DNA of 64,000 nt from DASWOJ01 sp964250755. Lineage in GTDB: Bacteria > Pseudomonadota > Alphaproteobacteria > Acetobacterales > Acetobacteraceae. Location: positions 525,322 to 589,321 of the forward strand of contig CAXUHB010000001.1 of NCBI GenBank assembly GCA_964250755.1, in the 5' to 3' direction. The first letter of the stretch is position 1, and each line of letters starts with the position of its first letter. The notes under the pieces were generated by a model. It was given only the letters and a program-made list of their open reading frames with translations, had not been told where the DNA came from and made no database searches. Position numbers and translations under genes: made by a program. Below, one piece after another: positions 17,107 to 26,129 of this stretch.

Positions 17107-19437
17107 TCAACGGGGCGTGGGCAGGAGAGTTACCGTCTGGACGGGTCCATCGGCCTGCTTGCCCAGATGCAGCCCCGTCCCGTCGCGCCAGCGCACCATC
17201 AGCGACGCCGCCGTGCGGCGCAGCAGGTGGCCGGACTGCCCCGGCGCCATCGCGAACAGGCTGCGGTCCAGGTCCGCCAAGTCATAGACGCCGCGATATC
17301 CCGCCCCATGCACCGACGCCCAGGAGTTCGGACGCGACCCGCCGCGGTTGATGGTCGTGTCGTCGCCCGCCTGCTCGAGGGACCAGGTGGCCAGCCGGCC
17401 TACGACGGGGATCATGCCCAGGAGAGGGTGGGCGAACGCGGCCTGGTGCTCGGCGCCCCAACGCCACTGCTCCATCGCCGGGCCGTGCCGCGCCGCAAGG
17501 GCGGCGATGGCCTCCTGCAAGGCGGCTGCAAGCTGCGGTCCGCAGTCCCCGCGGCACCACCATGCACCGGCAGGCGAGAGGGCGTAGGCGACCTGGTCGT
17601 AGCGGGGCGCCGTCACGTTGGACGGAACGCCCGCGCCCTTCAGCAACGACGCCTCGAACGCGCGCGTCCACTCGTTGAACAGCAGCGGTTGCGGCAGTTC
17701 CGTCCGCATCGCGCCGTCCCAGCCCCGCAGCTGCTCCAGCGCGGGGGCCGAGGGTTCGTCGGCCGGTGCCGTCGCCAGCAGCCGCGGCAGGATGGCCTGG
17801 GCGAAGCTGCTGACCGTGTCCACTTGCATGGCGGCGAAGCCGGCGGCGTCGTGCCGCTCCGTCCCGGACAGCAGCGCGCGGATGCGGCGCGCGCGCCAGT
17901 CGCCGAACCAGTCGCGGCCCATGAACACCGGGAAGTCCGGGGCTGCCGCCCGCTCGTTCGCGTTCACCAGCCGCCCGCTGGCAGGAGCCACCTGATGCGG
18001 TAGCGCGTCGCCGCCAGCCAGGCCGGTCCAGTCATGCGCGCCATCGGCACCCGATACCGGAACCGAGCCGTCGCCCGCCGCCCGTAGCGGGACGCGGCCG
18101 GTGGTGAATTGCGCGATCCCGTCCCGGTCCGCCACCAGCATGTTCTGCACCGGTGCGACGATCAGCGCCGCAGCGCGCCCGGCCTCCGAGACCGTGCTGG
18201 CTCGGTTCAGGACGAGCAGGCCGGGGGCGGCGTCGCCCGGCTGCAGGTTGGCCATCGCCACGGCCAGCACTGGGCCGCCCGGCGCGTCCAAGTCGCTCAG
18301 CACCGGGCCGTGCCGGGTCTCGCGCACCTGCAGCACCTCGTCGGGCTGGTTGCGGACGCGGATGCGCTCCTGCCGGGTCGCGAAAGGGTGCGGCCCGTCT
18401 GGGGCGGCATAGGTGCCGTCCGGCCCAGGAGTTTCCACGAACACGTCCTGGGTGTCGGCGCCCGTGGTGGTGAAGGTCCAGGCGATCCGGCCGTTGTGGC
18501 CCATGACCAGGAAGGGCACGCCGGGTGCCGTCGCGCCGGCCAGCGTGCCCGACGGGGTGTCCAGGCGTGCCAGATACCAGATGCCCGGCATGGAGAACCC
18601 AAGATGCGGATCCCCGGCCAGCAATGGGGCGCCAGTCACGGTGTGCGTGCCATCCACCGCCCACTCGTTGCTCGCCTCGCCTGGGATGGTGAACGGGTCG
18701 GGGAAGGCCGGCACCAAGCTCGCGAGCCGGCTCGCCAGGCCCAAGCCGATGCTGGCCTCGGCAGGTGGCGTGCCGTCCTGCGGCGGCCAGTAGTCCGGCA
18801 CGCGCAGCCCGGGCTGTTGCCGGAGCAGCGCCGCCCGGGCGACCTCCATCCGCCAGTTCCCCGAGAGATACAGCCCCATCGTCTTGCCCCAGAGCAGGCT
18901 GTCCACGGGCGTCCATGGCTCCGGCGGGCCGAGCGGGATGAACTCCGGCGCGGCCAGCCGCCCGCGGGCACCGATCCAGGCGTTCACCCCGGCGGCGTAG
19001 GCGTCCAGCACTCCGCGCGTGTCCGCATCCATCGCGGCCAGGTCCGCCTCCGCGCGCCGGCGCAGCCCCAGGATGCGCATGGTGCGGTCCAGCGGCAGGG
19101 TGGCCGGCCCGGCCAGCTCGGACAGCCGCCCCGAGGCGTTGCGGCGCATCAGGTCCATTTGAAACATGCGGTCGCGGGCGTGCAGGTAGCCGAGCGCCGC
19201 CGCGCCGTCCGCCTCTGATGCCGCGGCGATGCGGGGGATGCCGTCGCCGTCCAGGGTGATGGCGGCCGGAGCGCCCAGTCCCGGGATGTCCAGGCCGTCC
19301 GCCGGGGGCAGGGACAACCCGAGCGCGGCAGCAATGCCCGCCAGCACGAGAAGCAGCAGGGTCCAGAGCGCCGCGATGCCGCGGCGCAGCCACCGCAGGA
19401 CGCCGGGCCACCCCCGGCGCTGGCCGCGCCGGCGCAT
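17107..19437 (-). CDS. Penicillin acylase family (Ntn hydrolase) membrane-anchored enzyme
   Basis: A 776-residue precursor. One N-terminal membrane segment (about residues 20-42) is followed by the alpha region. The nucleophile Ser is near residue 256 in IPGEASNEWAVDG, where autocatalytic cleavage would create the beta chain. Downstream motifs ATAPGVPFLVMGHNGRIAWTFT and TRHGPVL are standard for the family. Members cleave amide-linked acyl groups, including penicillins and N-acyl-homoserine lactones, so quorum quenching is possible but the substrate is unproven. It begins 4 bp after the stop of the HtrA-like gene and is probably co-transcribed with it. Confidence 0.9.
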   Translation of the reverse strand: MRRRGQRRGWPGVLRWLRRGIAALWTLLLLVLAGIAAALGLSLPPADGLDIPGLGAPAAITLDGDGIPRIAAASEADGAAALGYLHARDRMFQMDLMRRNASGRLSELAGPATLPLDRTMRILGLRRRAEADLAAMDADTRGVLDAYAAGVNAWIGARGRLAAPEFIPLGPPEPWTPVDSLLWGKTMGLYLSGNWRMEVARAALLRQQPGLRVPDYWPPQDGTPPAEASIGLGLASRLASLVPAFPDPFTIPGEASNEWAVDGTHTVTGAPLLAGDPHLGFSMPGIWYLARLDTPSGTLAGATAPGVPFLVMGHNGRIAWTFTTTGADTQDVFVETPGPDGTYAAPDGPHPFATRQERIRVRNQPDEVLQVRETRHGPVLSDLDAPGGPVLAVAMANLQPGDAAPGLLVLNRASTVSEAGRAAALIVAPVQNMLVADRDGIAQFTTGRVPLRAAGDGSVPVSGADGAHDWTGLAGGDALPHQVAPASGRLVNANERAAAPDFPVFMGRDWFGDWRARRIRALLSGTERHDAAGFAAMQVDTVSSFAQAILPRLLATAPADEPSAPALEQLRGWDGAMRTELPQPLLFNEWTRAFEASLLKGAGVPSNVTAPRYDQVAYALSPAGAWWCRGDCGPQLAAALQEAIAALAARHGPAMEQWRWGAEHQAAFAHPLLGMIPVVGRLATWSLEQAGDDTTINRGGSRPNSWASVHGAGYRGVYDLADLDRSLFAMAPGQSGHLLRRTAASLMVRWRDGTGLHLGKQADGPVQTVTLLPTPR

Positions 19438-19441
19438 CCTG

Positions 19442-20413
19442 CTAATGCAGCCGGGGCGACTTCAGGATGCTGGCGCGGTCGGTGCTGGTCACGGTCACGG
19501 CCGCGGTCCGGTTGCCGCGGCCCAAGCTGACCCGCACGTCCGACCCGGCCGGACCCGTCGCCCACACCGCCCGCCACAGGCCCGCGAGGTCCGACACCTC
19601 CTCCCCGTTCACTGCCAGGATGCGGTCGCCGGTGCGCAGGCCCGCCTTGTCGGCCGGGCCGTCGTCGGCGAGGCCGCCGACCACCAGCGCGTCGTCGTCC
19701 TCCATGGCGAACAGCCCCAGCCACGGGCGCGGCGGGCGGTTGACGCGGCCATAGGCCACCAGGTCGTCCAGGATCGGCGCCAGCAGCGCCACCGGCACGG
19801 CCATGTTCATGTCCTGCCGCTTGCCGCCCTCGCCGCCTTGCTGCAGCACCAGCGACCCGATCCCCAGCAGCTTGCCGTCGCGCCCGATCAGCGCCGCCCC
19901 GCCCCAGAAGGGATGGGAGGGCGTCGTGAAGATCGCATCGTCCAGCAGGTACTCCCAATACCCCGGGAACTCCTGCCGCCCTGCGACCTTGCCGGCCACG
20001 CATTGCCGGCGCCCACCGGCCGCCGCGAAGATCACCGGCTCACCAACGCGCGCCTTGTCGCTGTCCCCGATGCCCATGACCGGCACATCGAGCCGGCCCA
20101 GCGCCTGCACCAGGCCGAAGCCGGTTTCCGGGTCGGCCGCAAGGGCGTGCCCCGGCACCGCGCGCCCGTCATGGGCCCGCAGCCAAACCTGCTCGGCCTC
20201 CATGATGAGGTAGCCGATGGTCAGGAACAGGCCGGGCCGGATGTGGACCGCGCTCCCCGCACGTTCCGTCCCAAGCGTGCCAGCGGTGAAGGCGTCTTCC
20301 GGCACGTCGGCGCGGAGCGAGACGATGCAGCGGAGCGCCTGCTCCAGGTCGAAGCTGTAGTCGGCAGCCTTCGGCTGCAGCGTTGCGGGGATGCCTTGCT
20401 CGGATTTCGCCAT
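19442..20413 (-). CDS. HtrA-like trypsin-fold protein with PDZ domain, catalytic triad absent
   Basis: A 323-residue protein with a trypsin-like fold followed by a C-terminal PDZ domain (DGPADKAGLRTGDRILAVNG). In active HtrA proteases the triad lies in LTnxHVV, a D-L pair and GNSGGPL. Here the equivalent places read LTIGYLI, DPETGFGLV and FWGGAAL: the His, Asp and Ser all appear to be missing. It is most simply a pseudoprotease that binds peptides through PDZ. No signal peptide or membrane segment is evident at the N-terminus (MAKSEQGIPATLQPKA), so its location is unclear. It ends 4 bp before the penicillin-acylase-family gene and starts 5 bp after the aldehyde dehydrogenase, forming a three-gene minus-strand unit. 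Confidence 0.8.
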   Translation of the reverse strand: MAKSEQGIPATLQPKAADYSFDLEQALRCIVSLRADVPEDAFTAGTLGTERAGSAVHIRPGLFLTIGYLIMEAEQVWLRAHDGRAVPGHALAADPETGFGLVQALGRLDVPVMGIGDSDKARVGEPVIFAAAGGRRQCVAGKVAGRQEFPGYWEYLLDDAIFTTPSHPFWGGAALIGRDGKLLGIGSLVLQQGGEGGKRQDMNMAVPVALLAPILDDLVAYGRVNRPPRPWLGLFAMEDDDALVVGGLADDGPADKAGLRTGDRILAVNGEEVSDLAGLWRAVWATGPAGSDVRVSLGRGNRTAAVTVTSTDRASILKSPRLH

Positions 20414-20417
20414 GGGG

Positions 20418-21956
20418 TCAGCCGTAATTCACCATGATGGTCTTCTTGTGCATGAAGTGCTCCAGCATGGACTCAAGGCTGGCCTCCTTGCCCAAGCCGC
20501 TGCTCTTGACGCCGCCATAGGACAGGTTGGCTTGCACGACGAGGTTCTGGTTGATCTGCACCAGCCCGGCTTCCAGCCGGTGCGCCAAGTCCAGGCCGAC
20601 CTTCAAGTTGTTCGTCCACAGCGACGCCGCAAGGCCGTACTCGGTTCCGTTCGCCTGGGCCAGCACGGTCTCCGCGTCGTCGAACGGGAAGACGCAGGTG
20701 ACGGGTCCGAAGATCTCTTCCTGCACCAGCCGGCTGTTGTCGGGCAGGTTGGTGAAGATGTGCGGGCGTATGAACAGGCCGTCCTTGAGCGCGGGGTCCG
20801 CCGGCATGGCGCTGGCCGGGCGGCCTTCTGCGCCAGGGGTCGCCATGCCCTCCTGGATGAAGCCGCTGACCTTGTCGAACTGGTCCTGGCTGATGATGGT
20901 GCCGATGTCGGTGGCCTCGTCCAGCGGGTCGCCCATCACCAGCGCGTCCACCTTGGCCGCCAGCGCCGCCACGAACCGGTCGAACACCGGCCGCTCGACA
21001 TAGATCCGGCTGGCTGCCGTGCAGCTTTGACCTTGGCGGGTGAAGCGCATGGACGTGACGGCGCCCATCACAGTCTTGTCGAAGTCGCAGTCGGCGAACA
21101 CGATCATGGGCGACTTGCCGCCCAGCTCCAGCGTGACGGGCACCAGCTTCTCGGCAGCGGCCTTGGACACGATGCGCCCGACCTCGACGCTGCCGGTGAA
21201 GGTCACCTTCCGCACCTTGGGATGCGCCACCAGCGGCGCCCCGCACTCCGGCCCGAAGCCGGACAGCATGTTGAAGCAGCCCGGCGGCAGCACGCGGTTC
21301 ATCAGCTCGCAGATGCGGAGCACCGCCAGCGGCGCCTCCTCCGCGGACTTCACGACGACGGTATTGCCGGCGACCAGCGCGGGCGCGATCTTCAGCGCCA
21401 TCAGCAGCATCGGCACGTTCCAAGGGATGATCGCACCCACGACGCCCAGCGGCTCCCGCACCGTCACGGACAACACGTTGGGGGCGAAGGGTACGGTCTC
21501 CCCCTTCAACTCGCCGCCCAGGCCGCCGTAGAACTCCAGGATGTCGGCAACGGTGTTCGCCTCCACGCGGCTCTCGGTGCGCAGGGCCTTGCCGGTCTCC
21601 ATCGCGATCAGCCGCGCCAGCTCCTCGACGTGCTCGCGGATCACGGCGGCGCATTGCGCGACCATGGCGCCGCGCTTGCGGGACGGCATCTTGGCCCAGG
21701 ACTTCTGCGCGGCGTCCGCATCCTCGACCGCCGCGTCCACGTCGGCGGCGTCGCCCTCGGCGGCACGGGCGACCTCCTTGCGGGTGGCCGGGTTCACGAC
21801 GGCGAAGGTCTTGCCGCCGTGGGCGGGAACGAGGCGGCCGCCGATTAGGTGCCGGCCGGACAGCGCCGCCGCAAGCGCCTGCTGGTCCAGGGTCGGCGCG
21901 TGGGGCGTTGTCGCGCTGCCTTGGGCGTCATGGTGCAGTTGCGGGCTGTCCAGCAT
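20418..21956 (-). CDS. NAD(P)-dependent aldehyde dehydrogenase
   Basis: A 512-residue ALDH-superfamily enzyme with the cofactor motif GAIIPWNVPMLL, glycine motif FTGSVEVGR, general-base Glu in LELGGKSP, and nucleophile Cys in RQGQSCTAASRI. The C-terminal EEIFGPVTCVFPF and SYGGVKSSGLGKE are also present. It oxidises an aldehyde to the acid; the closest well-known relatives are betaine-aldehyde/aromatic aldehyde types, but the substrate is not predictable. ATG 21956 is chosen as the family-like start; a low-complexity His/Gln stretch precedes the core. It is first in the unit with the HtrA-like and acylase genes, and divergent from the CoA-transferase with an 89-bp gap. Confidence 0.9.
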   Translation of the reverse strand: MLDSPQLHHDAQGSATTPHAPTLDQQALAAALSGRHLIGGRLVPAHGGKTFAVVNPATRKEVARAAEGDAADVDAAVEDADAAQKSWAKMPSRKRGAMVAQCAAVIREHVEELARLIAMETGKALRTESRVEANTVADILEFYGGLGGELKGETVPFAPNVLSVTVREPLGVVGAIIPWNVPMLLMALKIAPALVAGNTVVVKSAEEAPLAVLRICELMNRVLPPGCFNMLSGFGPECGAPLVAHPKVRKVTFTGSVEVGRIVSKAAAEKLVPVTLELGGKSPMIVFADCDFDKTVMGAVTSMRFTRQGQSCTAASRIYVERPVFDRFVAALAAKVDALVMGDPLDEATDIGTIISQDQFDKVSGFIQEGMATPGAEGRPASAMPADPALKDGLFIRPHIFTNLPDNSRLVQEEIFGPVTCVFPFDDAETVLAQANGTEYGLAASLWTNNLKVGLDLAHRLEAGLVQINQNLVVQANLSYGGVKSSGLGKEASLESMLEHFMHKKTIMVNYG

Positions 21957-22045
21957 CGGGTTTGCCTCGGGGCCGTGGGTGCATATGGTGGCGTCACAAT
22001 GGACCCGGCGGATGGGCCGGACAAGGGCAGGGGACCTGACCACGC

Positions 22046-23260
22046 ATGACCGACACCGCACCCACCGGGCCGCTCGCGGGCCTGACCGTGTTCGACCTGA
22101 CCCGCGTGCTGGCAGGCCCGACCTGCGTGCAGATGCTGGGCGACCTCGGCGCGGACGTCATCAAGATCGAGAAGCCCGGCAGCGGCGACGACACCCGCGG
22201 CTTCGCCCCGCCCTTCATGCCGGGTACGCAGGAAAGCGCCTACTTCGTCGGCGTGAACCGCAACAAGCGCAGCGTGACCCTGGACATCGCCACACCCGAG
22301 GGCCAGGAGATCGCGCTGGCGCTGATCGCCAAGTCCGACATCCTGGCGGAAAACTTCAAGGTCGGCGCCCTGGCCAAGTATGGGCTGGGCTACGAGCAGC
22401 TTCATGCCCGCTTCCCCGGCCTGATCTATTGCAGCATCACCGGCTTCGGCCAGACCGGCCCGTATGCGCCGCGCCCGGGCTACGACAGCCTGGTGCAGGC
22501 GATGGGCGGGGTGATGAGCCTGACCGGGGAGCCGGACGGCCTGCCGCAGAAGGTGGGCGTGCCGGTGGCAGACCTGTTCGCCGGGTTATATGGCTGCATC
22601 GGGATACTCGCGGCGCTGCGCCACAAGGCCGCGACGGGGCAGGGCCAGCAGGTGGACATCGGGATGCTGGACACGCACGTCGCGTGGCTGGCCAACCAGG
22701 GCATGAACTACCTGGCGACGGGCGAGAACCCGGAGCGGCTGGGCAACCAGCATCCCAACATCGTGCCCTACCAGGTGTTCCCGACGGCGGACGGCTACGT
22801 CGTGCTGTCCGTAGGCAACGACCCGACGTTCCAGCGCTTCTGCGAAGGGTTCGGCTTGCAGCACATGCTGGCCGACCCGCGCTTCGCCACCAACGCCGCC
22901 CGGGTCGGCAACCGCCAGCTTGTGACGGACATGCTGACCCCCGTGATGCGGAGCCAGCCGACAGCGTGGTGGGTGGAGCGGCTGGAGGCGATGAAGATCG
23001 GCTGCGGCCCGATCAACACCCTGGCCGACGTGTTCGCCGACCCGCAGGTGCAGGCGCGCGGCACGGTGGTGCAGATGCCGCACGCAGCGTCCCCGGACGG
23101 GGTGCGGGTGATCGCCAACCCGGTGCGGCTGTCGGAGACCCCCGCAGACTACCGTCGCCCGCCGCCGGTGCTGGGGCAGCATACCGAGGAGGTGCTGGGG
23201 GAGCGGCTAGGGCTGTCCGGAGCGCGGATGGCGGAACTGCGGGAGAAGGGCGTGATATGA
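22046..23260 (+). CDS. Class III CoA-transferase (CaiB/BaiF family)
   Basis: A 404-residue family III CoA-transferase: N-terminal LAGLTVFDLTRVLAGPTCVQML, VIKIEKPGSGDDTR, the Asp-containing VDIGMLDTHVAW, and C-terminal HTEEVLGE. The Asp in the DIGMLD segment corresponds to the catalytic aspartate that forms the acyl-anhydride intermediate. Such enzymes move CoA between carboxylic acids (formyl-, carnitine-, succinyl-CoA types); the substrate is unknown. The divergent aldehyde dehydrogenase suggests a shared catabolic route (aldehyde to acid to acyl-CoA), which is inference. A REPIN-like repeat begins 10 bp after the stop. Confidence 0.9.
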   Translation: MTDTAPTGPLAGLTVFDLTRVLAGPTCVQMLGDLGADVIKIEKPGSGDDTRGFAPPFMPGTQESAYFVGVNRNKRSVTLDIATPEGQEIALALIAKSDILAENFKVGALAKYGLGYEQLHARFPGLIYCSITGFGQTGPYAPRPGYDSLVQAMGGVMSLTGEPDGLPQKVGVPVADLFAGLYGCIGILAALRHKAATGQGQQVDIGMLDTHVAWLANQGMNYLATGENPERLGNQHPNIVPYQVFPTADGYVVLSVGNDPTFQRFCEGFGLQHMLADPRFATNAARVGNRQLVTDMLTPVMRSQPTAWWVERLEAMKIGCGPINTLADVFADPQVQARGTVVQMPHAASPDGVRVIANPVRLSETPADYRRPPPVLGQHTEEVLGERLGLSGARMAELREKGVI

Positions 23261-23270
23261 ACATGCTTCG

Positions 23271-23444
23271 CTGCCCCCTCTCCTCCGGGAGAGGGCCGGG
23301 GTGAGGGAGGCCACGAGACCGGCGCCCGACCGGCCTGGCCCAGCGCATGCGAGTCCAGCGCATGCAAATCCAGCGCATGCAAATCCAAGGTCGCGTGAGC
23401 GGCCTTCCTCACCCCGGCCCTCTCCCGGGGGGAGAGGGAGCAGG
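23271..23444. repeat. REPIN-like element: two inverted GC-rich arms around a 90-bp core
   Basis: The left arm (about 23274-23308) reads CTCTCCTCCGGGAGAG then GGCCGGGGTGAGGGAGGCC. The right arm (about 23401-23444) is its near-perfect reverse complement (GGCCTTCCTCACCCCGGCC then CTCTCCCGGGGGGAGAG). Arms of the same sequence occur at 59.7 and 63.8 kb. The core differs from those copies and contains the 15-bp tandem repeat listed separately. The right arm runs into the coding sequence of the downstream hydrolase. Confidence 0.8.
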
Positions 23445-24257
23445 ATCGCCCTCTTGGCCGCCCTCCTCCTGTCTGGATGCGCCAACGCGCAAACCCCGCT
23501 CGGACCCAACCAGGTCGCCATCCCCACGGCCTCCGCCACCCTGCGCGCCGAGTTCGTCATGCCCCCTGGCCCGGCCCGTGCGCCCGCCGTCGTCCTGCTG
23601 CACGGGTGCGGCGGGCCATTCCCGGCGCGGGACAATCAATGGCGCGACCTGCTGGTGGCCGCCGGGCACCCGGTGCTGCTGCCGGACAGCTTCGGCTCCC
23701 GCGGCCTGGGGTCGCAGTGCAGCGTGCCGTCGCGCACCGTCACGCCCGGGGCTGAGCGGCGCGGGGACGCCATCGCCGCTGCTCAGTGGCTGCAGGCGCA
23801 ACCCGGCGTCCCCATAGGCGGAGTCGTCGTCATGGGCTGGTCCAACGGCGGCAGCACCGTCCTTGCCACGGCGCGGGCCGGGCGGGACGACTTGCCGCCG
23901 GGCCTAGTCCGCGGCTTCGTCGCATTCTACCCGGGATGCACCCCTTACGCCCGGGGCAGCGCAGGCTGGAAACCGTGGGCGCCTGCCGCCCCGATGCTGC
24001 TGCTGATGGGCGCGGACGACGACTGGACGCCGCCGGCCCCGTGCCGCGCGCTGGCCGATGCCAACCCGGACCGCATCAAGGCGGTGTTCTATTCCGGCGC
24101 CTACCATGACTTCGACGCGCCGGGCCGCCCGGTACGGGAGCGCCACGGCCTGGCGTTCACCGCCAACCGCAACGGCCTGGCCCATGTGGGCACCAACCCT
24201 GCCGCCCGAGAGGACGCCATGCAGCAGGTGCCCGCGTTCCTGGACGCCCTGCCATAA
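23301..24257 (+). CDS. Dienelactone hydrolase-like alpha/beta hydrolase, exported; 5' end in repeat
   Basis: The core (from about 23500) is an alpha/beta hydrolase with oxyanion region VLLHGCGG, nucleophile Ser in MGWSNGGST, acid GADDDWTP and His in GAYHDFDAP, like the dienelactone hydrolase family. Just before it lies a lipoprotein-like signal LLAALLLSGC. The start is uncertain: the only in-frame starts are GTG 23301, which would place about 50 odd residues encoded by the repeat in front of the signal, TTG 23454, which leaves too short a signal, and an internal ATG after the signal. The native start was probably overwritten by the repeat insertion. The substrate is unknown. Confidence 0.65.
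   Translation: MREATRPAPDRPGPAHASPAHANPAHANPRSRERPSSPRPSPGGRGSRIALLAALLLSGCANAQTPLGPNQVAIPTASATLRAEFVMPPGPARAPAVVLLHGCGGPFPARDNQWRDLLVAAGHPVLLPDSFGSRGLGSQCSVPSRTVTPGAERRGDAIAAAQWLQAQPGVPIGGVVVMGWSNGGSTVLATARAGRDDLPPGLVRGFVAFYPGCTPYARGSAGWKPWAPAAPMLLLMGADDDWTPPAPCRALADANPDRIKAVFYSGAYHDFDAPGRPVRERHGLAFTANRNGLAHVGTNPAAREDAMQQVPAFLDALP
23341..23385. repeat. 15-bp tandem repeat, three copies
   Basis: CAGCGCATGCGAGTC (23341-23355) is followed by two exact copies of CAGCGCATGCAAATC (23356-23370 and 23371-23385). Each unit contains the SphI-like palindrome GCATGC. It lies in the core of the REPIN-like element and, in the plus frame opened by GTG 23301, reads as repeats of PAHAN/PAHAS. Confidence 0.9.
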
Positions 24258-24326
24258 CCAACATCTGGTTCCCGCTCGCACACGCCCATGTTATTTCCGC
24301 CGCATCAGCATGGACGGAGTCCTCCC

Positions 24327-25661
24327 ATGAACCAGCAGACGCCCGCCCCCAGCCTGTCCCGCTTCTTCTCTGCCACGCTCGCCGACGCCGATCCCGAACT
24401 GTCCGCCGCCGTGTCGTCCGAGCTGGTCCGGCAGCAGGACGGCATCGAGCTGATCGCCAGCGAGAACATCGTCTCCGCCGCCGTGCTGGAGGCGCAGGGG
24501 TCCGTGCTGACCAACAAGTATGCCGAGGGCTACGCCGGACGCCGCTACTACGGCGGCTGCTCCGAGGTGGACAAGGCCGAGGTGCTGGCGATTGACCGCG
24601 CCAAGGCGCTGTTCGGCTGCACCTACGCCAACGTGCAGCCGCACAGCGGCGCGCAGGCCAACCAGGCGGTGTTCCTGGCGCTGCTCAACCCTGGCGACAC
24701 CTTCCTGGGCATGAGCCTTGCCGCCGGCGGCCACCTGACCCACGGCGCCGCACCCAACCTGTCCGGCAAATGGTTCCGTGCGGTCCAGTATGGCGTCGTC
24801 GAGGGCACGGGCCTGCTGGACTATGAGGAACTGGAGCGCCTGGCGCGCACCGAAAAGCCGAAGCTCATCATCGCCGGCGGGTCGGCCTACCCGCGCACCA
24901 TAGACTTCGCCCGCATCCGGCAGGTGGCGGACGAGGTCGGCGCGCTGTTCATGGTGGACATGGCCCACTTCTCCGGCCTGGTCGCCGCTGGCGTCTATCC
25001 CTCGCCATTGCCATACGCGCACGTTGTCACGACCACGACGCACAAGACTCTTCGCGGCCCGCGCGGGGGCATGATCCTGTCCAACGACGAGGGATTGGGC
25101 AAGAAGTTCAACTCTGCTGTCTTCCCCGGCCTGCAAGGCGGCCCGCTGATGCATGTGATCGCTGCCAAGGCCGTCGCCTTCGGGGAGGCGCTGCGCCCGG
25201 AGTTCCGCACCTACCAGCGCGCCGTGGTGGACAACGCTCGGATGCTGGCGGAGACGCTGATGGAGCAGGGCTGCGATATCGTGACCGGCGGCACCGACAG
25301 CCACCTGATGCTGGTGGACCTCCGCCCCAAGCGCGTGACGGGAAAGGCCGCCGAGGCCAGCCTGGAGCGGGCGCACATCACCGCCAACAAGAACGCCATC
25401 CCTTTCGACCCCGAGAAGCCCGCCATCACTTCCGGCATACGCCTGGGGACGCCCGCCGCCACCACCCGCGGCTTCGGCACGGCGGAGTTCCGCCAGGTCG
25501 GGCTGATGATCGGAGAGGTGCTGGACGGCCTCGCCCGGTCCAACGACGGCAGCAACGCCGCAGCGGAGCAGGCGGTGGCGGCCCGGGTGGTGGAGCTGTG
25601 CGGGCGCTTCCCGATCTACACCGGCGCGCGGCTGGGCGGCGGGGCGCACCTGCAGGGGTAG
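24327..25661 (+). CDS. glyA: Serine hydroxymethyltransferase
   Basis: A 444-residue GlyA with family motifs IELIASENIVSAAVLEAQGS, NKYAEGYAGRRYYGGC, NVQPHSGAQANQAVF, and the PLP lysine in TTTTHKTLRGPRGG. It interconverts serine and glycine, charging tetrahydrofolate with a C1 unit in the cytoplasm. ATG 24327 is preceded by GGAG at good distance; a longer in-frame start at 24288 lacks support. It opens the cluster glyA-nrdR-ribD-ribE-ribBX-ribH-nusB-thiL, whose members are separated by no more than a few bases or overlap; this order is conserved in alphaproteobacteria. Confidence 0.96.
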   Translation: MNQQTPAPSLSRFFSATLADADPELSAAVSSELVRQQDGIELIASENIVSAAVLEAQGSVLTNKYAEGYAGRRYYGGCSEVDKAEVLAIDRAKALFGCTYANVQPHSGAQANQAVFLALLNPGDTFLGMSLAAGGHLTHGAAPNLSGKWFRAVQYGVVEGTGLLDYEELERLARTEKPKLIIAGGSAYPRTIDFARIRQVADEVGALFMVDMAHFSGLVAAGVYPSPLPYAHVVTTTTHKTLRGPRGGMILSNDEGLGKKFNSAVFPGLQGGPLMHVIAAKAVAFGEALRPEFRTYQRAVVDNARMLAETLMEQGCDIVTGGTDSHLMLVDLRPKRVTGKAAEASLERAHITANKNAIPFDPEKPAITSGIRLGTPAATTRGFGTAEFRQVGLMIGEVLDGLARSNDGSNAAAEQAVAARVVELCGRFPIYTGARLGGGAHLQG

Positions 25662-25667
25662 CACCCC

Positions 25668-26123
25668 GTGCGCTGCCCGTTCTGCGGCCACGACGACACG
25701 CAGGTGAAGGACAGCCGGCCCACGGATGACGCCGCCGCCATCCGGCGCCGGCGCTTCTGCGGCGGCTGCGGGCAGCGCTTCACCACCATCGAGCGGGTGC
25801 AGCTCCGTGAGCTGACGGTGCTCAAGAACGACGGGCGGCGCGTTCCGTTCGACCGCGAGAAGCTTGCCCGCTCCATACGCATCGCGCTCCGCAAGCGCCC
25901 GGTCGAGGAGGAGCGGATGGAGCGCATCGTCAACGGCCTGGTACGCCAGTTGGAGGCATCGGGCGAGAACGACATTCCAAGCAAGCAGGTCGGCGAGCTC
26001 GTCATGGAAACGCTGAAGGAGGTGGACGCCGTGGCCTATGTCCGCTTCGCCAGCGTGTATCGGGACTTCCGCGAGGCGAAGGACTTCGAAGCCTTCCTTG
26101 GCTCCCTCGACGAGCCTACATGA
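25668..26123 (+). CDS. nrdR: Transcriptional repressor NrdR
   Basis: A 151-residue NrdR: N-terminal zinc ribbon MRCPFCGHDDTQVKDSRP with a second pair FCGGCGQRF, then an ATP-cone domain (VLKNDGRRVPFDREKLARSI). NrdR senses ATP/dATP and represses ribonucleotide reductase genes at NrdR boxes. The start is GTG 25668, six bases after the glyA stop. Length and all four zinc cysteines are normal. Confidence 0.95.
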   Translation: MRCPFCGHDDTQVKDSRPTDDAAAIRRRRFCGGCGQRFTTIERVQLRELTVLKNDGRRVPFDREKLARSIRIALRKRPVEEERMERIVNGLVRQLEASGENDIPSKQVGELVMETLKEVDAVAYVRFASVYRDFREAKDFEAFLGSLDEPT

Positions 26124-26129
26124 CCCGGC

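Noticed and set aside
23341..23385. CRISPR-like array
   Set aside because: The three 15-bp units are directly abutting without spacers and lie in the core of a repeat element.
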